This document shows positions 24,074 through 33,464 of a stretch of DNA of 42,818 nucleotides, in pieces. Every line of letters starts with the position of its first letter. The stretch's first letter is position 1. The position numbers were made by a program, and so were the translations under genes. The notes beneath the pieces are model-generated. The model saw only the letters and a program-made list of their open reading frames with translations, made no database searches and had not been told where the DNA came from. Source of the stretch: Leptospiraceae bacterium (GTDB lineage Bacteria > Spirochaetota > Leptospiria > Turneriellales > Turneriellaceae); contig JAGRNJ010000025.1 in the NCBI GenBank assembly GCA_020440825.1, positions 1-42,818 of the forward strand, given 5' to 3'.

Positions 24074-26626
24074 ATGAGCCGCAAATGGCCAATTGGTATT
24101 CTGATTGCTTTAACGGCAATGGCGATCTCTTGCCAGAAATATGAAGTTATTGACCCGGTTTCGTCCGAGTCATGTATAACTGATTTTGAATATTTTCAGC
24201 GTCGAATCTGGGGGCCGGTATTACAGGCTAAAGGTTGCTTCGGTTGCCACAGTGAAAACGGGGTGGCTCGCTCTGCCGGGGTGCAGTGGTCTTTATCCCA
24301 GAATAACGCAGAATCAGATTTTGCAACTTTACGCGGGGTTGCCGTGCGAACCACAAGTGGCCAATCGATTCTACGGGTAAAGGTTACTGCCCCAAAGACA
24401 GGTGCCACCATTACCCATGGCGGGGGTAACTTCTTTCCCGATTCGACTGGTGCAGACGCAGCGCTACTTTCTGATCTCGATGAATTTATCAATCGATCTG
24501 TGACCCCCACCCAATGTGAAGCAAGGCCGGTTGCCTATAATATTCTGTATGGTGTACAGGAATATGATTATGCACAAACCTTAAGACGGGCCAAGATTGC
24601 ACTGACCGGAAAAGTTCCAACCCTTGATGAGGAAACCCGGGTAATCGAAGGTGGTTTAACCGGAATGAAAGAGGTACTTTCTGAAATTATGAATCAGGAA
24701 GATTTCTATAACCGTTTACGGGAAATTTTCAATGATGTATTTCACACTGACAACTATCTGTATGATCCGGACTTAAATAGATTTAACCAGGCATACCAGG
24801 TTCTCAATGAAGATCTCTACCCCAATCGGGAATGGTTCGCCGGTTTTGCTGCTTCGGGCTATGACGTATCGATCAGTTCTACACCGGGCGTAATCAATGA
24901 TTGCCCTGCCTGGGTGGATGAGTCGACAGTTACTGATAAACTTGGCTGCCTGCGCCGCAAGTTGAGGGATTATACCAACTATGGAATTGCTCGAGAACCA
25001 ATTGAAATTATGATCCATGTGGTCAAAAATAACCTGCCATTTAACCAGATTCTGACCACCCCATTTACTCTGGTGAGCCCGTACAGTGCCCGGGCCTATG
25101 GTCTGGACACTACAGATTCTCGAATTTTCAAAGATTCTGGTTTGCTGGAAAACTATAATTCAAATAATTTCTTTTCTGTTCAGCTACAACAAGATGAACT
25201 GAATGAAAATGCTGCCGGTTTCGAAAAAAAACAGCCGCTGGTTAAAATCTCTATTCCGCATGCCGGAATTCTGACTACCCCGGTTTTTCTGGCCCGGTAT
25301 CCCACTTCGGGAAACAATGTAAACCGGCATCGGTCGAATTTCTTCTTTCTGTTTTTCTTAGACACGAATATTTTGACCCTGGCCCAGCAGCTCGATGCTT
25401 TTGGCGATGAAGAAAATAACCCGACCTTGACCAATCCCACTTGTGCAGTTTGTCATACAGTGATGGATCCTGTTGCCGGCCTTTTCAAGAACTACAGGCG
25501 CGGAAATTATTATATTCATGAATCATGGTACCATGATGCGAACTGGGTAAGGGTGGGAAATTTTACATTTACCCAGATGCGAGTTCCCGGAACCTCAGAA
25601 GATAATTCTCTGCCGGCCGGAAGATCCCGCGATGCCTTGCGCTGGCTGGGAGAACAAACCGGGCAAGATCCTCGTTTTGCCCGGTCTGTTGTGAAAATGA
25701 TCTTTAAGGCTCTGACAGGGCGTTCTCCCATGGGACGACCCAGCGATGTTGATCGACCACCGGGTTCGACAGATGAAGAATGGAGTACTATCTTTACCCG
25801 GTTCAATCAGGTGTATGCTTTACAAAACCGCGACATGCAAAAATTTGAAGCCGATTTTATTGAAAGCGGGTACAATCTGAAAACCTTGATTCAAAATATA
25901 ATTTTAAGTACATACTTTCGGGCAAACAATGCCAGTTCTAACGTTTCAGGAGATGTGCGGCTGCGGGATATCGGGGTAAATCGTCTGCTCTCTCCCGAAC
26001 AATTGAATCGAAAAATAAATTCGGTGGTAGGTTTTTCCTGGAACCCCGGCTGGGGCTCAGATTATCTGATGAACCGGTACAGGTTTTTGTACGGAGGGAT
26101 TGATTCCCGGGATATATTAGACCGGCCCGAACAGCCCTCGGGACTGATGACAAATATACAGGAACGAATGGCCATTGAAGTTGCCTGTCGGGCAGTGGTA
26201 GATGATTTTACCCTACTCGAACATACCCGGCGCAAGCTGTTACCTTTGGTAGAGCCTACCTATATACCAGATCTCAATGGTACCCAGTATCCTGAAGCCA
26301 GAGCCAAAATTAAACAGAATATAAAATATCTGCATCGAGTAATTCTCGGCGAATATCTGCCCGATGAAGATCCTGAACTTGAACGTACTTATCAGCTGTT
26401 CTACCTGACTTTACGTGAAGCAAGAGGAGAAATCGAAGGTGCAGGGTGGGCGGCAGCAGATAGCAATGGAACCACCGATCACAGTGATTTGAAATGTACC
26501 AGAAATTATGGCACTAATGTTCCCGAAGGTCGTCGCAGCATTACCAGTGACACAACCTTTGCAATTCGAGCATGGCAGGCGGTGGTGACCTATCTGCTGT
26601 CTGATTACAGGTTTGTTTATGAGTAA
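24074..26626 (+). CDS. Heme-binding lipoprotein with DUF1588/DUF1585-like regions
   Basis: A large lipoprotein (850 residues from ATG 24074; lipobox AISC, Cys20). A cytochrome-c-type heme site CFGCH is at 55-59 and a second, CAVCH, at 457-461. The second lies in TCAVCHTVMDPVAG, the hallmark of DUF1588. That domain typically opens with a GILTTPVFLA-type stretch, which is also present. The following RDALRWLGEQ and RSVVKMIFKALTGR region matches DUF1585. The protein is probably on the outer face of a membrane and may carry electrons or bind polymer. An open frame extends to TTG 23972, but the normal lipoprotein signal begins at 24074. It overlaps the DUF1501 gene by 8 nt, so they are coupled. The reaction is unknown. 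Confidence 0.85.
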   Translation: MSRKWPIGILIALTAMAISCQKYEVIDPVSSESCITDFEYFQRRIWGPVLQAKGCFGCHSENGVARSAGVQWSLSQNNAESDFATLRGVAVRTTSGQSILRVKVTAPKTGATITHGGGNFFPDSTGADAALLSDLDEFINRSVTPTQCEARPVAYNILYGVQEYDYAQTLRRAKIALTGKVPTLDEETRVIEGGLTGMKEVLSEIMNQEDFYNRLREIFNDVFHTDNYLYDPDLNRFNQAYQVLNEDLYPNREWFAGFAASGYDVSISSTPGVINDCPAWVDESTVTDKLGCLRRKLRDYTNYGIAREPIEIMIHVVKNNLPFNQILTTPFTLVSPYSARAYGLDTTDSRIFKDSGLLENYNSNNFFSVQLQQDELNENAAGFEKKQPLVKISIPHAGILTTPVFLARYPTSGNNVNRHRSNFFFLFFLDTNILTLAQQLDAFGDEENNPTLTNPTCAVCHTVMDPVAGLFKNYRRGNYYIHESWYHDANWVRVGNFTFTQMRVPGTSEDNSLPAGRSRDALRWLGEQTGQDPRFARSVVKMIFKALTGRSPMGRPSDVDRPPGSTDEEWSTIFTRFNQVYALQNRDMQKFEADFIESGYNLKTLIQNIILSTYFRANNASSNVSGDVRLRDIGVNRLLSPEQLNRKINSVVGFSWNPGWGSDYLMNRYRFLYGGIDSRDILDRPEQPSGLMTNIQERMAIEVACRAVVDDFTLLEHTRRKLLPLVEPTYIPDLNGTQYPEARAKIKQNIKYLHRVILGEYLPDEDPELERTYQLFYLTLREARGEIEGAGWAAADSNGTTDHSDLKCTRNYGTNVPEGRRSITSDTTFAIRAWQAVVTYLLSDYRFVYE

Positions 26627-28100
26627 GAAAAAGAATTATAATGTTCCACACATCTTTGTACCCGACGTTGAAGTCGGACGCAAAGAGTTTTTACGCTGGC
26701 TGGGCTTTGCCGGCTTATCTGTAACATTGCCATTTGCACTCTCCCGAAAAGCTGAGGCGACCTGTACTCCTGCTTTGGGTGCTGCGACCCAGTTTCCATT
26801 TCCTCTGTTTATTTCTATTCATGGTGGCGGAGGGTGGGACCCGACCAGCTTTTGTGATCCTAAAGGTGACGCGAACAATATAAACCGTTTTTCTGCAGGT
26901 GCCAGAATTGCACTGGCAACCTCGGGAAATTATGGAAATGCCCAGCAGACGTTACTTGCACCGGCCTGGAATGGCTCGACTGGAGCAAATGGTATCAATT
27001 GGATTCATCAGGATAATGTGAATTTTATAACAGCGAACCGGCAGAGAATAAGAATTGTCAATGGAATTGATACCACCACCAACAACCATGATACGGGGCC
27101 TATCTATGTCTGGAGTGGTAAAATTTCAGTAGGGCATCCCACCATTGCGGCCCTAGTAGCTGCGGCAAGAGGGTCATCCGCACCCCTGGCATTCATCAAT
27201 AATGGCGGCTATAACTATACTGCCGGGGTAGTACCCGGTACGCAGATCAATGATATAAACCGAATAAAAGAAGTGGCGCGTCCGGCCAGGCAAAGTCCCA
27301 CAATTTCATCGCAAACCCAGACTTATTTTAGCGATTGCACCCACCACAGAATTCGCGAGTTTCAGAAAGCACGAGTTCAGGGAAAATTGAATAACCAGAC
27401 TCTGCCCCGCCTACAGGAAAGCCTGAATGCACTAAACAATGCCAGACTGAGCACTGCCCAACTTGAACATTTCGTAGCGGAAGCAGAAAGTATCGAGACT
27501 CGAAGAGATGCGGGTGGGCAATTTGCCACCAGATATAACGGTAATTCACTTTTTCGACAATTTATGATTGCCCGGGCTGCCTGGCGGGCAGGTTTGTGCG
27601 CATCGGTCAATACTGCCTCTGGCGGTTTTGATACTCACTCAAATCATGATGCAAGCCAACGAACTGCGATCAACAGGGTACTCGATGGAGTACGGTTTAT
27701 GGCCGAAGAAGCATCTACCCAGGATGGCAGTTTAAACAATATCTTTATTGCCGTAGGCTCTGATTTCGGACGTACTCCGCGCTATAATGGAGGCAATGGT
27801 AAGGACCATTGGCCCATTACCAGTATGATGTTTCTGGGCGGTGCAATAACGGCAGGGGGAACTGTAGGGGGCACAACGAATGATCGCTGGTACGCTGATT
27901 CTAACCAGTCCCCATTGTCTGTCTCAGGCGGCAACAGGCTGACAATCAAGCCCCAGCATGTGCAAAACTCTCTGCGCCGTTTGCTCAATATTCACAACAC
28001 GAACATTACTGTGCGCGGAACGACCAGAAGTGTAGATGCCATGTTCCCGTTGATCAATGGCAGTGCCGACCATATCCCCATTTTTGCCAATGGGGTTTAA
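26619..28100 (+). CDS. DUF1501-family exported protein
   Basis: A 493-residue protein of the DUF1501 (sulfatase-like) family. The N-terminal VGRKEFLRWLGFAGLSVTLP resembles a twin-arginine signal, with Arg-Lys in place of Arg-Arg, so export through Tat is likely but not certain. Family landmarks are ISIHGGGGWD (about 65-75), GGFDTHSNHD and the SDFGRTPRYNGGNGKDHWP region near the C-terminus. Equivalent positions hold metal ligands in the alkaline-phosphatase superfamily, though activity has not been shown for this family as far as I know. It starts inside the end of the heme lipoprotein gene. Such pairs occur in myxobacteria and planctomycetes, so the two proteins probably work together. Confidence 0.88.
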   Translation: MSKKKNYNVPHIFVPDVEVGRKEFLRWLGFAGLSVTLPFALSRKAEATCTPALGAATQFPFPLFISIHGGGGWDPTSFCDPKGDANNINRFSAGARIALATSGNYGNAQQTLLAPAWNGSTGANGINWIHQDNVNFITANRQRIRIVNGIDTTTNNHDTGPIYVWSGKISVGHPTIAALVAAARGSSAPLAFINNGGYNYTAGVVPGTQINDINRIKEVARPARQSPTISSQTQTYFSDCTHHRIREFQKARVQGKLNNQTLPRLQESLNALNNARLSTAQLEHFVAEAESIETRRDAGGQFATRYNGNSLFRQFMIARAAWRAGLCASVNTASGGFDTHSNHDASQRTAINRVLDGVRFMAEEASTQDGSLNNIFIAVGSDFGRTPRYNGGNGKDHWPITSMMFLGGAITAGGTVGGTTNDRWYADSNQSPLSVSGGNRLTIKPQHVQNSLRRLLNIHNTNITVRGTTRSVDAMFPLINGSADHIPIFANGV

Positions 28101-28188
28101 GCGGCACGTTTGAATATATGCTCCGCAATGGAACAAAGTACCTTTGCCATTTCGCTTGTCGCTCTGTTCTGGTTTTCTACGCTAGTCT

Positions 28189-28668
28189 ATGAGTCAGGTT
28201 AAAATTCACACTTCTTCGTTAGCAGAAACCAGAGGGAAAATTGCAATTCTGGCAGCAGAGTTCAATTCTGTAGTCGTCGATAATTTAATGAAAGGCGCGT
28301 TAGATACTTTGCAATCTATGGGTGTGAAAAGTGAAAACATTTCTGTTTATAAAGTTCCAGGTGCATTTGAGCTGCCTTTAGTTGCTAAGACCGTTCTGCA
28401 AAAATCTGAAATAGAAGGGGTCATTGCACTCGGTTGTGTCATAAGAGGAGATACCCTGCATTTTGAATTGGTTGCAGGTCAATGTGCCAGTGGCCTTATG
28501 TCAGCAGGTCTCGAGACCGGTAAACCCGCAATCTTCGGGGTTTTGACGACAGACACTGTAGAGCAGGCTATGAACAGGGCCGGTTTGAAAGCCGGCAATA
28601 AAGGAAGCGAAGCCGCCATGGTTCTGCTGCAAACGCTATCTATTTTGAGTAAGGTCAAATCGGAATGA
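28189..28668 (+). CDS. ribH: 6,7-dimethyl-8-ribityllumazine synthase
   Basis: Condenses the ribityl-aminouracil with 3,4-dihydroxybutanone phosphate, the penultimate step of riboflavin synthesis. It has 159 residues, the standard length. Signatures are AEFNSVVVDNLMKGA, YKVPGAFELPL, GCVIRGDTLHFE with the catalytic-type His, and FGVLTTDTVEQAMNRAG. Near the C-terminus is NKGSEAA. It overlaps nusB by ATGA, a linkage found in many bacteria. No FMN riboswitch could be seen in the 88-nt upstream gap. Two 24-codon frames overlap its start, discussed separately. Confidence 0.95.
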   Translation: MSQVKIHTSSLAETRGKIAILAAEFNSVVVDNLMKGALDTLQSMGVKSENISVYKVPGAFELPLVAKTVLQKSEIEGVIALGCVIRGDTLHFELVAGQCASGLMSAGLETGKPAIFGVLTTDTVEQAMNRAGLKAGNKGSEAAMVLLQTLSILSKVKSE

Positions 28669-29084
28669 AACCCCACCGGGCTCGCATACTTGCCATGCAG
28701 GCCACATTTCAGAAAGAATTTCACGGCAGGTCTGAAGATGAGTTGATGAAATTCGACTGGATTGATTTTACCCCCGATGAGGCTGAGCTCAATTTCGCCC
28801 GTCGCATTATTTCGGGAACATTTGAACACCAGCAGGAAATTGATGCAGCAATTGTAAATCACTCTAAAAACTGGGATTTTGACCGCATCAGTCCGGTAAG
28901 TAAATCCATTTTAAGAATTTCTCTTTTTCAACTGTACTATATGCATTCTGAACTTGATTTCAAGATAGTAATCGATGAAGCCTTGCGACTTGCCAGAGAA
29001 TATGCAGAAGATGATGCAGGCCGGTTTATCAATGGTGTTCTGGATTCCTGTTATAAAGATCGATATACAGTTAAAAAGAATTAA
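28665..29084 (+). CDS. nusB: Transcription antitermination protein NusB
   Basis: An all-helical RNA-binding factor of 139 residues that, with NusE, forms antitermination complexes on rRNA operons. The N-terminus KPHRARILAMQATFQKEF matches the family's R-x-x-A-[ML]-Q-x-L-Y region. The C-terminal IDEALRLAREYAEDDAGRFINGVLD stretch, near residues 104-128, is the strongest family signature. The second residue block has Phe where Tyr is common. It is joined to ribH by ATGA overlap. A gap of 127 nt follows, with a small CTTTTG/CAAAAG hairpin at 29174-29190 but no strong terminator. Confidence 0.93.
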   Translation: MKPHRARILAMQATFQKEFHGRSEDELMKFDWIDFTPDEAELNFARRIISGTFEHQQEIDAAIVNHSKNWDFDRISPVSKSILRISLFQLYYMHSELDFKIVIDEALRLAREYAEDDAGRFINGVLDSCYKDRYTVKKN

Positions 29085-29211
29085 AACGTTTGTAGGGCTT
29101 TGGGTCAATAATATTCTGTTTAGATTAGAGTTTTTCAGTAACCTGCTAATCAAAATCCAGGACTGCGCCGATACTTTTGAATAACAAAAGCGATTGCAGA
29201 CAGAGAAATTC

Positions 29212-31206
29212 ATGAGCACAAATCGAATAATAGGCATAGAAAATTCAGAGAATGGTCCGGTACGGGACATAAAACCTAAATCTGATTTTAATAAGCGCTG
29301 GTTTGCATTGACTCTTGCATTCCTTTTTTTAGCTGGTGGGGTAACCGGTGGTGTTTATTATTTCCTGTGGAAAAAGAAGCAAACAGGTGAGAAAAGCCGT
29401 CTTAGCTCGTTGCCCGATGTCGAAGAAAGTGAATCTCGAAAACTGAACCCTGACTCTTTACCAGACAGTGATGAACTGAAAAAAGCTGTCGACCTTTATC
29501 GAAAAGGCTACCTGAAACCGGCACAGTCTGCACTGCAGCAGATTCTCGAAAGTTCCGCTGAAAATAAAGTTAAATCTTATGCTCTCGTATACCTGGGAAT
29601 TCTCGCAGATGATGAAGGTAAGTTCAACCTTGCGCTGGATATGTTTTCAAGGGCTATTTCTCTCGATGAAGAGAACTTTTATGCCCATTACAATATGGCC
29701 ATTGCATTGCGCCACAAAGGAATGTACCGAGAAGCGATGCTGTCATTAGACAGAGCACGTAAGTTGCGACCTGAGCTGGTTGAACCTGCCATTCTCAAAG
29801 GGGAACTGCAATACCGTTCCAATGATCTCAATGCTGCAGAAGAAACTCTGCTTTCTGCCGCCGGCAATAGCCGGGATCCGCTTGCGTATTATAATCTGGG
29901 TATGGTCTATAAAAAAGCCGGCAAGTTTGCTGAAGCTAAAACAGCGTTTCTCAGTGCCCTGGACTATGCTGCAGCCGGCGAAGTCGCATATAAATCTGCA
30001 GCCCAGTTGGGAATCATTCATGCTACCCAGGGTGATCTTCCCAATGCTAAATATTATCTCGAGCGTTCGATCTCGCTCTCACCTGAGAATCCTAAATACT
30101 ATTATAACCTGGCCCTCGTGTTATACAGAATGGGAGAGACCGAAAATGCGGCTCGCCGACTTTCACAGGCTGCCGGGCTGGGCGATCAAAACCCAGAAAC
30201 ATTTCTGTATATTGCGCGGCTTTACAATGAACTTGGTCGACCACAGATGGCTGCCACTTCTTTACGCAAGGCCCAGGAAATGGCCCCGCAGAATGTGCTC
30301 GTTCTCAATGAACTGGCAGATCATCTCGTTGAAAACTCAGAATGGAGTGAAGCTGTATCTATCTTAAAAAGGATTCTGGAACTCTCTTCAGAGACGATGG
30401 CGAGAAAAAATGCATTATTCAACCTGGGACGGGTATATCTGTCGATTCGCGATTTACCAGCAGCAGAAACTTCACTGACCCGGGCTTATGAATTAGATCG
30501 AACAGATGAAGAAACTCTGGTGCTGCTGGCAGAAGTGCACCGTCGTCGTGGTGAGAATCATAAGGCTGTCACTCTGTATAAAGAAGGGTTAAAGCTGAAC
30601 CCCGACAATCTTAAATTGCTGAAAGCACAGGGTGAATTGTACCGTGATCTTGGTCTACTCACAGAAGCAGAAGAATCGTTCAGAAAACTTGCCGAGCATC
30701 CTCTGCATACTGAAGACGATGTACATACTGCATGGCAGTTTCTGGGAGACCTGGCAAAATCCCAAAAAAAGTATGATATCGCACTTTCTTACTTTCAAAA
30801 GCTTGAAGAAAGCGGAAACGCCGAGCAAAAGTTTTTTGGATCATTGGCATCTGCAGATACTATTCTCGCGGCAGGAAGCCCCGCAAGTTCTGCATTACCA
30901 AAAATTGAAACCTCGATTGCACTGAAGCCAGACTCAGAAGAGGCAAGAATTTTACTGGCGAGAATATTGATGAAAATTGGTGATCCTTCATCGGTTGAAC
31001 GGGCAGAAGAAGAGCTAACGGGACTTATTTCGTGGTCAAAGAAACCGGCATTAACGTCCCGGGTCTTTACCCTTCGTGGGATATTATTCTACCGGTCAGG
31101 CATGTACCGCCGTGCAGTCGATGATTTTAACAGAGCACTGGAACTTGACCCTGCAAATCAGGAAGCTTTTGAAAATCGAAGGACCGCAGCTTCTCGGTTA
31201 AATTAA
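29212..31206 (+). CDS. Membrane-anchored TPR protein
   Basis: A 664-residue protein. A cytoplasmic N-terminal tail of about 28 residues is followed by a membrane helix (about 29-53), then tandem tetratricopeptide repeats from about 75 to the end. Repeat signatures include YLGILADDEGKFNLALDMF, YNLGMVYKKAGKFAEA and LRGILFYRSGMYRRAVDDF. By spacing there are roughly a dozen or more units. TPR arrays bind partner proteins and assist envelope complex assembly, but the partner is unknown. An in-frame TTG at 29194 is less likely than the ATG at 29212. The gene ends 7 nt from the convergent ROK kinase gene, with no terminator visible between them. Confidence 0.87.
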   Translation: MSTNRIIGIENSENGPVRDIKPKSDFNKRWFALTLAFLFLAGGVTGGVYYFLWKKKQTGEKSRLSSLPDVEESESRKLNPDSLPDSDELKKAVDLYRKGYLKPAQSALQQILESSAENKVKSYALVYLGILADDEGKFNLALDMFSRAISLDEENFYAHYNMAIALRHKGMYREAMLSLDRARKLRPELVEPAILKGELQYRSNDLNAAEETLLSAAGNSRDPLAYYNLGMVYKKAGKFAEAKTAFLSALDYAAAGEVAYKSAAQLGIIHATQGDLPNAKYYLERSISLSPENPKYYYNLALVLYRMGETENAARRLSQAAGLGDQNPETFLYIARLYNELGRPQMAATSLRKAQEMAPQNVLVLNELADHLVENSEWSEAVSILKRILELSSETMARKNALFNLGRVYLSIRDLPAAETSLTRAYELDRTDEETLVLLAEVHRRRGENHKAVTLYKEGLKLNPDNLKLLKAQGELYRDLGLLTEAEESFRKLAEHPLHTEDDVHTAWQFLGDLAKSQKKYDIALSYFQKLEESGNAEQKFFGSLASADTILAAGSPASSALPKIETSIALKPDSEEARILLARILMKIGDPSSVERAEEELTGLISWSKKPALTSRVFTLRGILFYRSGMYRRAVDDFNRALELDPANQEAFENRRTAASRLN

Positions 31207-31213
31207 ACTTTCT

Positions 31214-32203
31214 TTATCGGATTGCGTGGCCCAGGCCAGCTGCTCCCAGAATGCCTGAATCAGCATCGCCTTCGGTAAAAACAATTTCGAGGCGGTTTTT
31301 GAATACAGGGAACACTCGACTTTGAACGACTTTTTGAATATGGGGCTTCAAAAGATCACCGGCGCCGGCCATCCCCCCCGTTAAAATAAACAATGGCAGA
31401 TTCAATAAATGGGTTACAGATGTAATGGCAAGACCGAGTGCATGCCCTGCAATCTGGTAGCTCAGCTGAGCATTTTCATCATTGCCTCTTGCGAGATCTG
31501 CAATTTCCCGGGCAGTGAGCTTTTCTGTTGATTTTCCGAGCGGAGGGCTGCCTGCATGCAGTAAGGAATGATAATTTTCAGAGACAGCCATAGCAGAAGA
31601 AAAAGTTTCCAGACATCCCATGGCAGAACATCCGCAGCGTCGAATTGTCAGCTTTTTATTTTGAAGAAGATCCATTAAGGCCATATCGAGAACCGGAATA
31701 TGCCCAATCTCAAAACCATTGCCATTGTACCCACGAAAAATATTTTTTTCGAGTATGAGGCCGCCACCAACCCCGGTACCAAGTGTGAATACAGCAAAGT
31801 TATCATGTCCCCGGCCCATACCAAAATAGAGCTGGCCCAGGCCGGCGCAATTGGCATCATTATCAAGATGCACCGGAATATTCGGGTTATTTATTTTTTT
31901 TTGTACGAACTCAACAATATTGCAGTCCCGAATAGCGGGCATATTCGCAGAGCTGATGATTTTTCCCTTTTGAATGTCAAGGGGGCCGGGGCTGCCAATG
32001 CCAACCGACGAGGGTAAACCATGTCTGGAAAACAGAAAATCTAAAATTGAACCCAGTGAATTCAAGAAAGCGGTATTATCTTGTGCGCCGGGGGTATTCT
32101 CAGATCGTTTCTCAATGATCTTTCCCTGCTTATCGACAATACCTGCTTTGATTGTCGTGCCACCAATGTCAACTGCCAGCGTGAATTCTGAAGAGTCTGC
32201 CAT
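31214..32203 (-). CDS. ROK-family sugar kinase (glucokinase type)
   Basis: Phosphorylates a hexose, probably glucose, with ATP. The 329 residues contain the ATP site AVDIGGTTIKAG (10-21) and catalytic Asp116 (LDNDAN). The adenosine loop is LGTGVGGG, and the ROK zinc motif is CGCSAMGCLE at 190-199, with His168 upstream. There is no helix-turn-helix domain, so it is an enzyme rather than a NagC-type repressor. It is the last of four minus-strand genes and starts 1 nt after the glyA stop. The substrate cannot be read from sequence, and N-acetylmannosamine or fructose is also possible. Confidence 0.9.
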   Translation of the reverse strand: MADSSEFTLAVDIGGTTIKAGIVDKQGKIIEKRSENTPGAQDNTAFLNSLGSILDFLFSRHGLPSSVGIGSPGPLDIQKGKIISSANMPAIRDCNIVEFVQKKINNPNIPVHLDNDANCAGLGQLYFGMGRGHDNFAVFTLGTGVGGGLILEKNIFRGYNGNGFEIGHIPVLDMALMDLLQNKKLTIRRCGCSAMGCLETFSSAMAVSENYHSLLHAGSPPLGKSTEKLTAREIADLARGNDENAQLSYQIAGHALGLAITSVTHLLNLPLFILTGGMAGAGDLLKPHIQKVVQSRVFPVFKNRLEIVFTEGDADSGILGAAGLGHAIR

Positions 32204-32204
32204 T

Positions 32205-33461
32205 TTACAATCTGAAAGTAGTCATCGGGTATGCTTTGCAAATGGCTGCAACTTCCCGGGCATTTTTTTGCGCAACTTTTTCATCATTGGGGTGATCGAG
32301 AATATCTGCAATTATATTGCCAACCTTTACAAAATCAGATTTTTGCAAACCCCGGGTTGTCAGTGCCGGTGAGCCGAGTCGAATCCCACTTGCTACCATT
32401 GGCTTCTGGGAATCAAACGGTAATGCGTTCTTATTGCAAGTAATACCGATAGCTTCAAGCATTTCCTGTGCATCTTTGCCTGTAATTTTTTTACTATCGA
32501 ACGTATTGACCAGCAGTAAATGGTTATCTGTACCGCCCGATACTACAGTAACCCCTCTCGATTGCAGAGTTTCTGCCAAAGTTCGAGCATTGTCGACGAC
32601 CGCTTGCTGGTAGCCTTTGAAACTGCTTTGTAAGGCTTCATTGAACGCTGCTGCTTTTGCAGCGATCACATGCATCAAGGGACCGCCCTGAACTCCGGGA
32701 AAAACCCGGGAATTGAGAATTTTTTCCAGATCGGGGTTTTTAGAAAGAATTAGACCACCTCGGGGACCACGCAATGTTTTATGAGTCGTTGTAGTTACAT
32801 AATCTGCATAAGGTATGGGGGAGGGATGTATTCCCGCTGCAACCAGTCCCGCAATATGAGCCATATCGACCATCAGTTCGGCCCCAACATCATCAGAAAT
32901 CTCTTTGAATTTTGCAAAGTCTATTACTCTTGGGTATGCTGAAGCGCCTGCAATAATGAGACGGGGCTTTTCTTTGCGTGCAATTTTGAGAATTTCGTCA
33001 TAGTTCAGCAGCATTGTTTTGCGATCGACCCCATAACTGACTGGTTCATAGATAAGGCCTGAAAAATTGACTTTTGAACCATGGGTAAGGTGGCCGCCGT
33101 GGGCGAGATCCATCCCTAAAAATTTATCACCTGGCTTTAAAGCTGCCAGAAATACGGCCATATTCGCCTGGGCCCCACTGTGTGGTTGCACGTTTGCATA
33201 TTCTGCAGAGAAGATTTTTTTAGCGCGATTTCTGGCGAGATCTTCGACCAGGTCAGACGGCCCGCAGCCGCCATAATATCGTTTTCCCGGATATCCTTCG
33301 GCATATTTATTGGTAAGTGTGCTGGTGTACGCTTCGAGTACCGTTCTGGATACAAAATTCTCGGATGCTATCAATTCAAGATGCTTTTCCTGTCTATCAT
33401 CTTCTGCGGCGAGCGCAGCGTACAACTCAGGATCATATATTTCATTTAAGGAATATGACAT
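32205..33461 (-). CDS. glyA: Serine hydroxymethyltransferase
   Basis: A pyridoxal-phosphate enzyme converting serine and tetrahydrofolate to glycine and 5,10-methylene-THF. Its 418 residues are of standard length. The cofactor lysine is Lys228 in [14 protein letters not shown]. Other marks are LIASENFVS, the [15 protein letters not shown] substrate loop and [12 protein letters not shown]. It lies between nadK (3-nt gap) and the ROK kinase (1-nt gap). Its product is the substrate of FolD, encoded at 15770-16666. Confidence 0.96.
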   Translation of the reverse strand: MSYSLNEIYDPELYAALAAEDDRQEKHLELIASENFVSRTVLEAYTSTLTNKYAEGYPGKRYYGGCGPSDLVEDLARNRAKKIFSAEYANVQPHSGAQANMAVFLAALKPGDKFLGMDLAHGGHLTHGSKVNFSGLIYEPVSYGVDRKTMLLNYDEILKIARKEKPRLIIAGASAYPRVIDFAKFKEISDDVGAELMVDMAHIAGLVAAGIHPSPIPYADYVTTTTHKTLRGPRGGLILSKNPDLEKILNSRVFPGVQGGPLMHVIAAKAAAFNEALQSSFKGYQQAVVDNARTLAETLQSRGVTVVSGGTDNHLLLVNTFDSKKITGKDAQEMLEAIGITCNKNALPFDSQKPMVASGIRLGSPALTTRGLQKSDFVKVGNIIADILDHPNDEKVAQKNAREVAAICKAYPMTTFRL

Positions 33462-33464
33462 GCG

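Noticed and set aside
28101..28188. FMN riboswitch before ribH
   Set aside because: The 88-nt gap lacks the conserved junction sequences and is too short for a full FMN aptamer.
29780..30367. 195-codon frame within the TPR protein gene
   Set aside because: Same strand, other frame, composition rich in Trp, Arg and Ser; the TPR frame explains the region.
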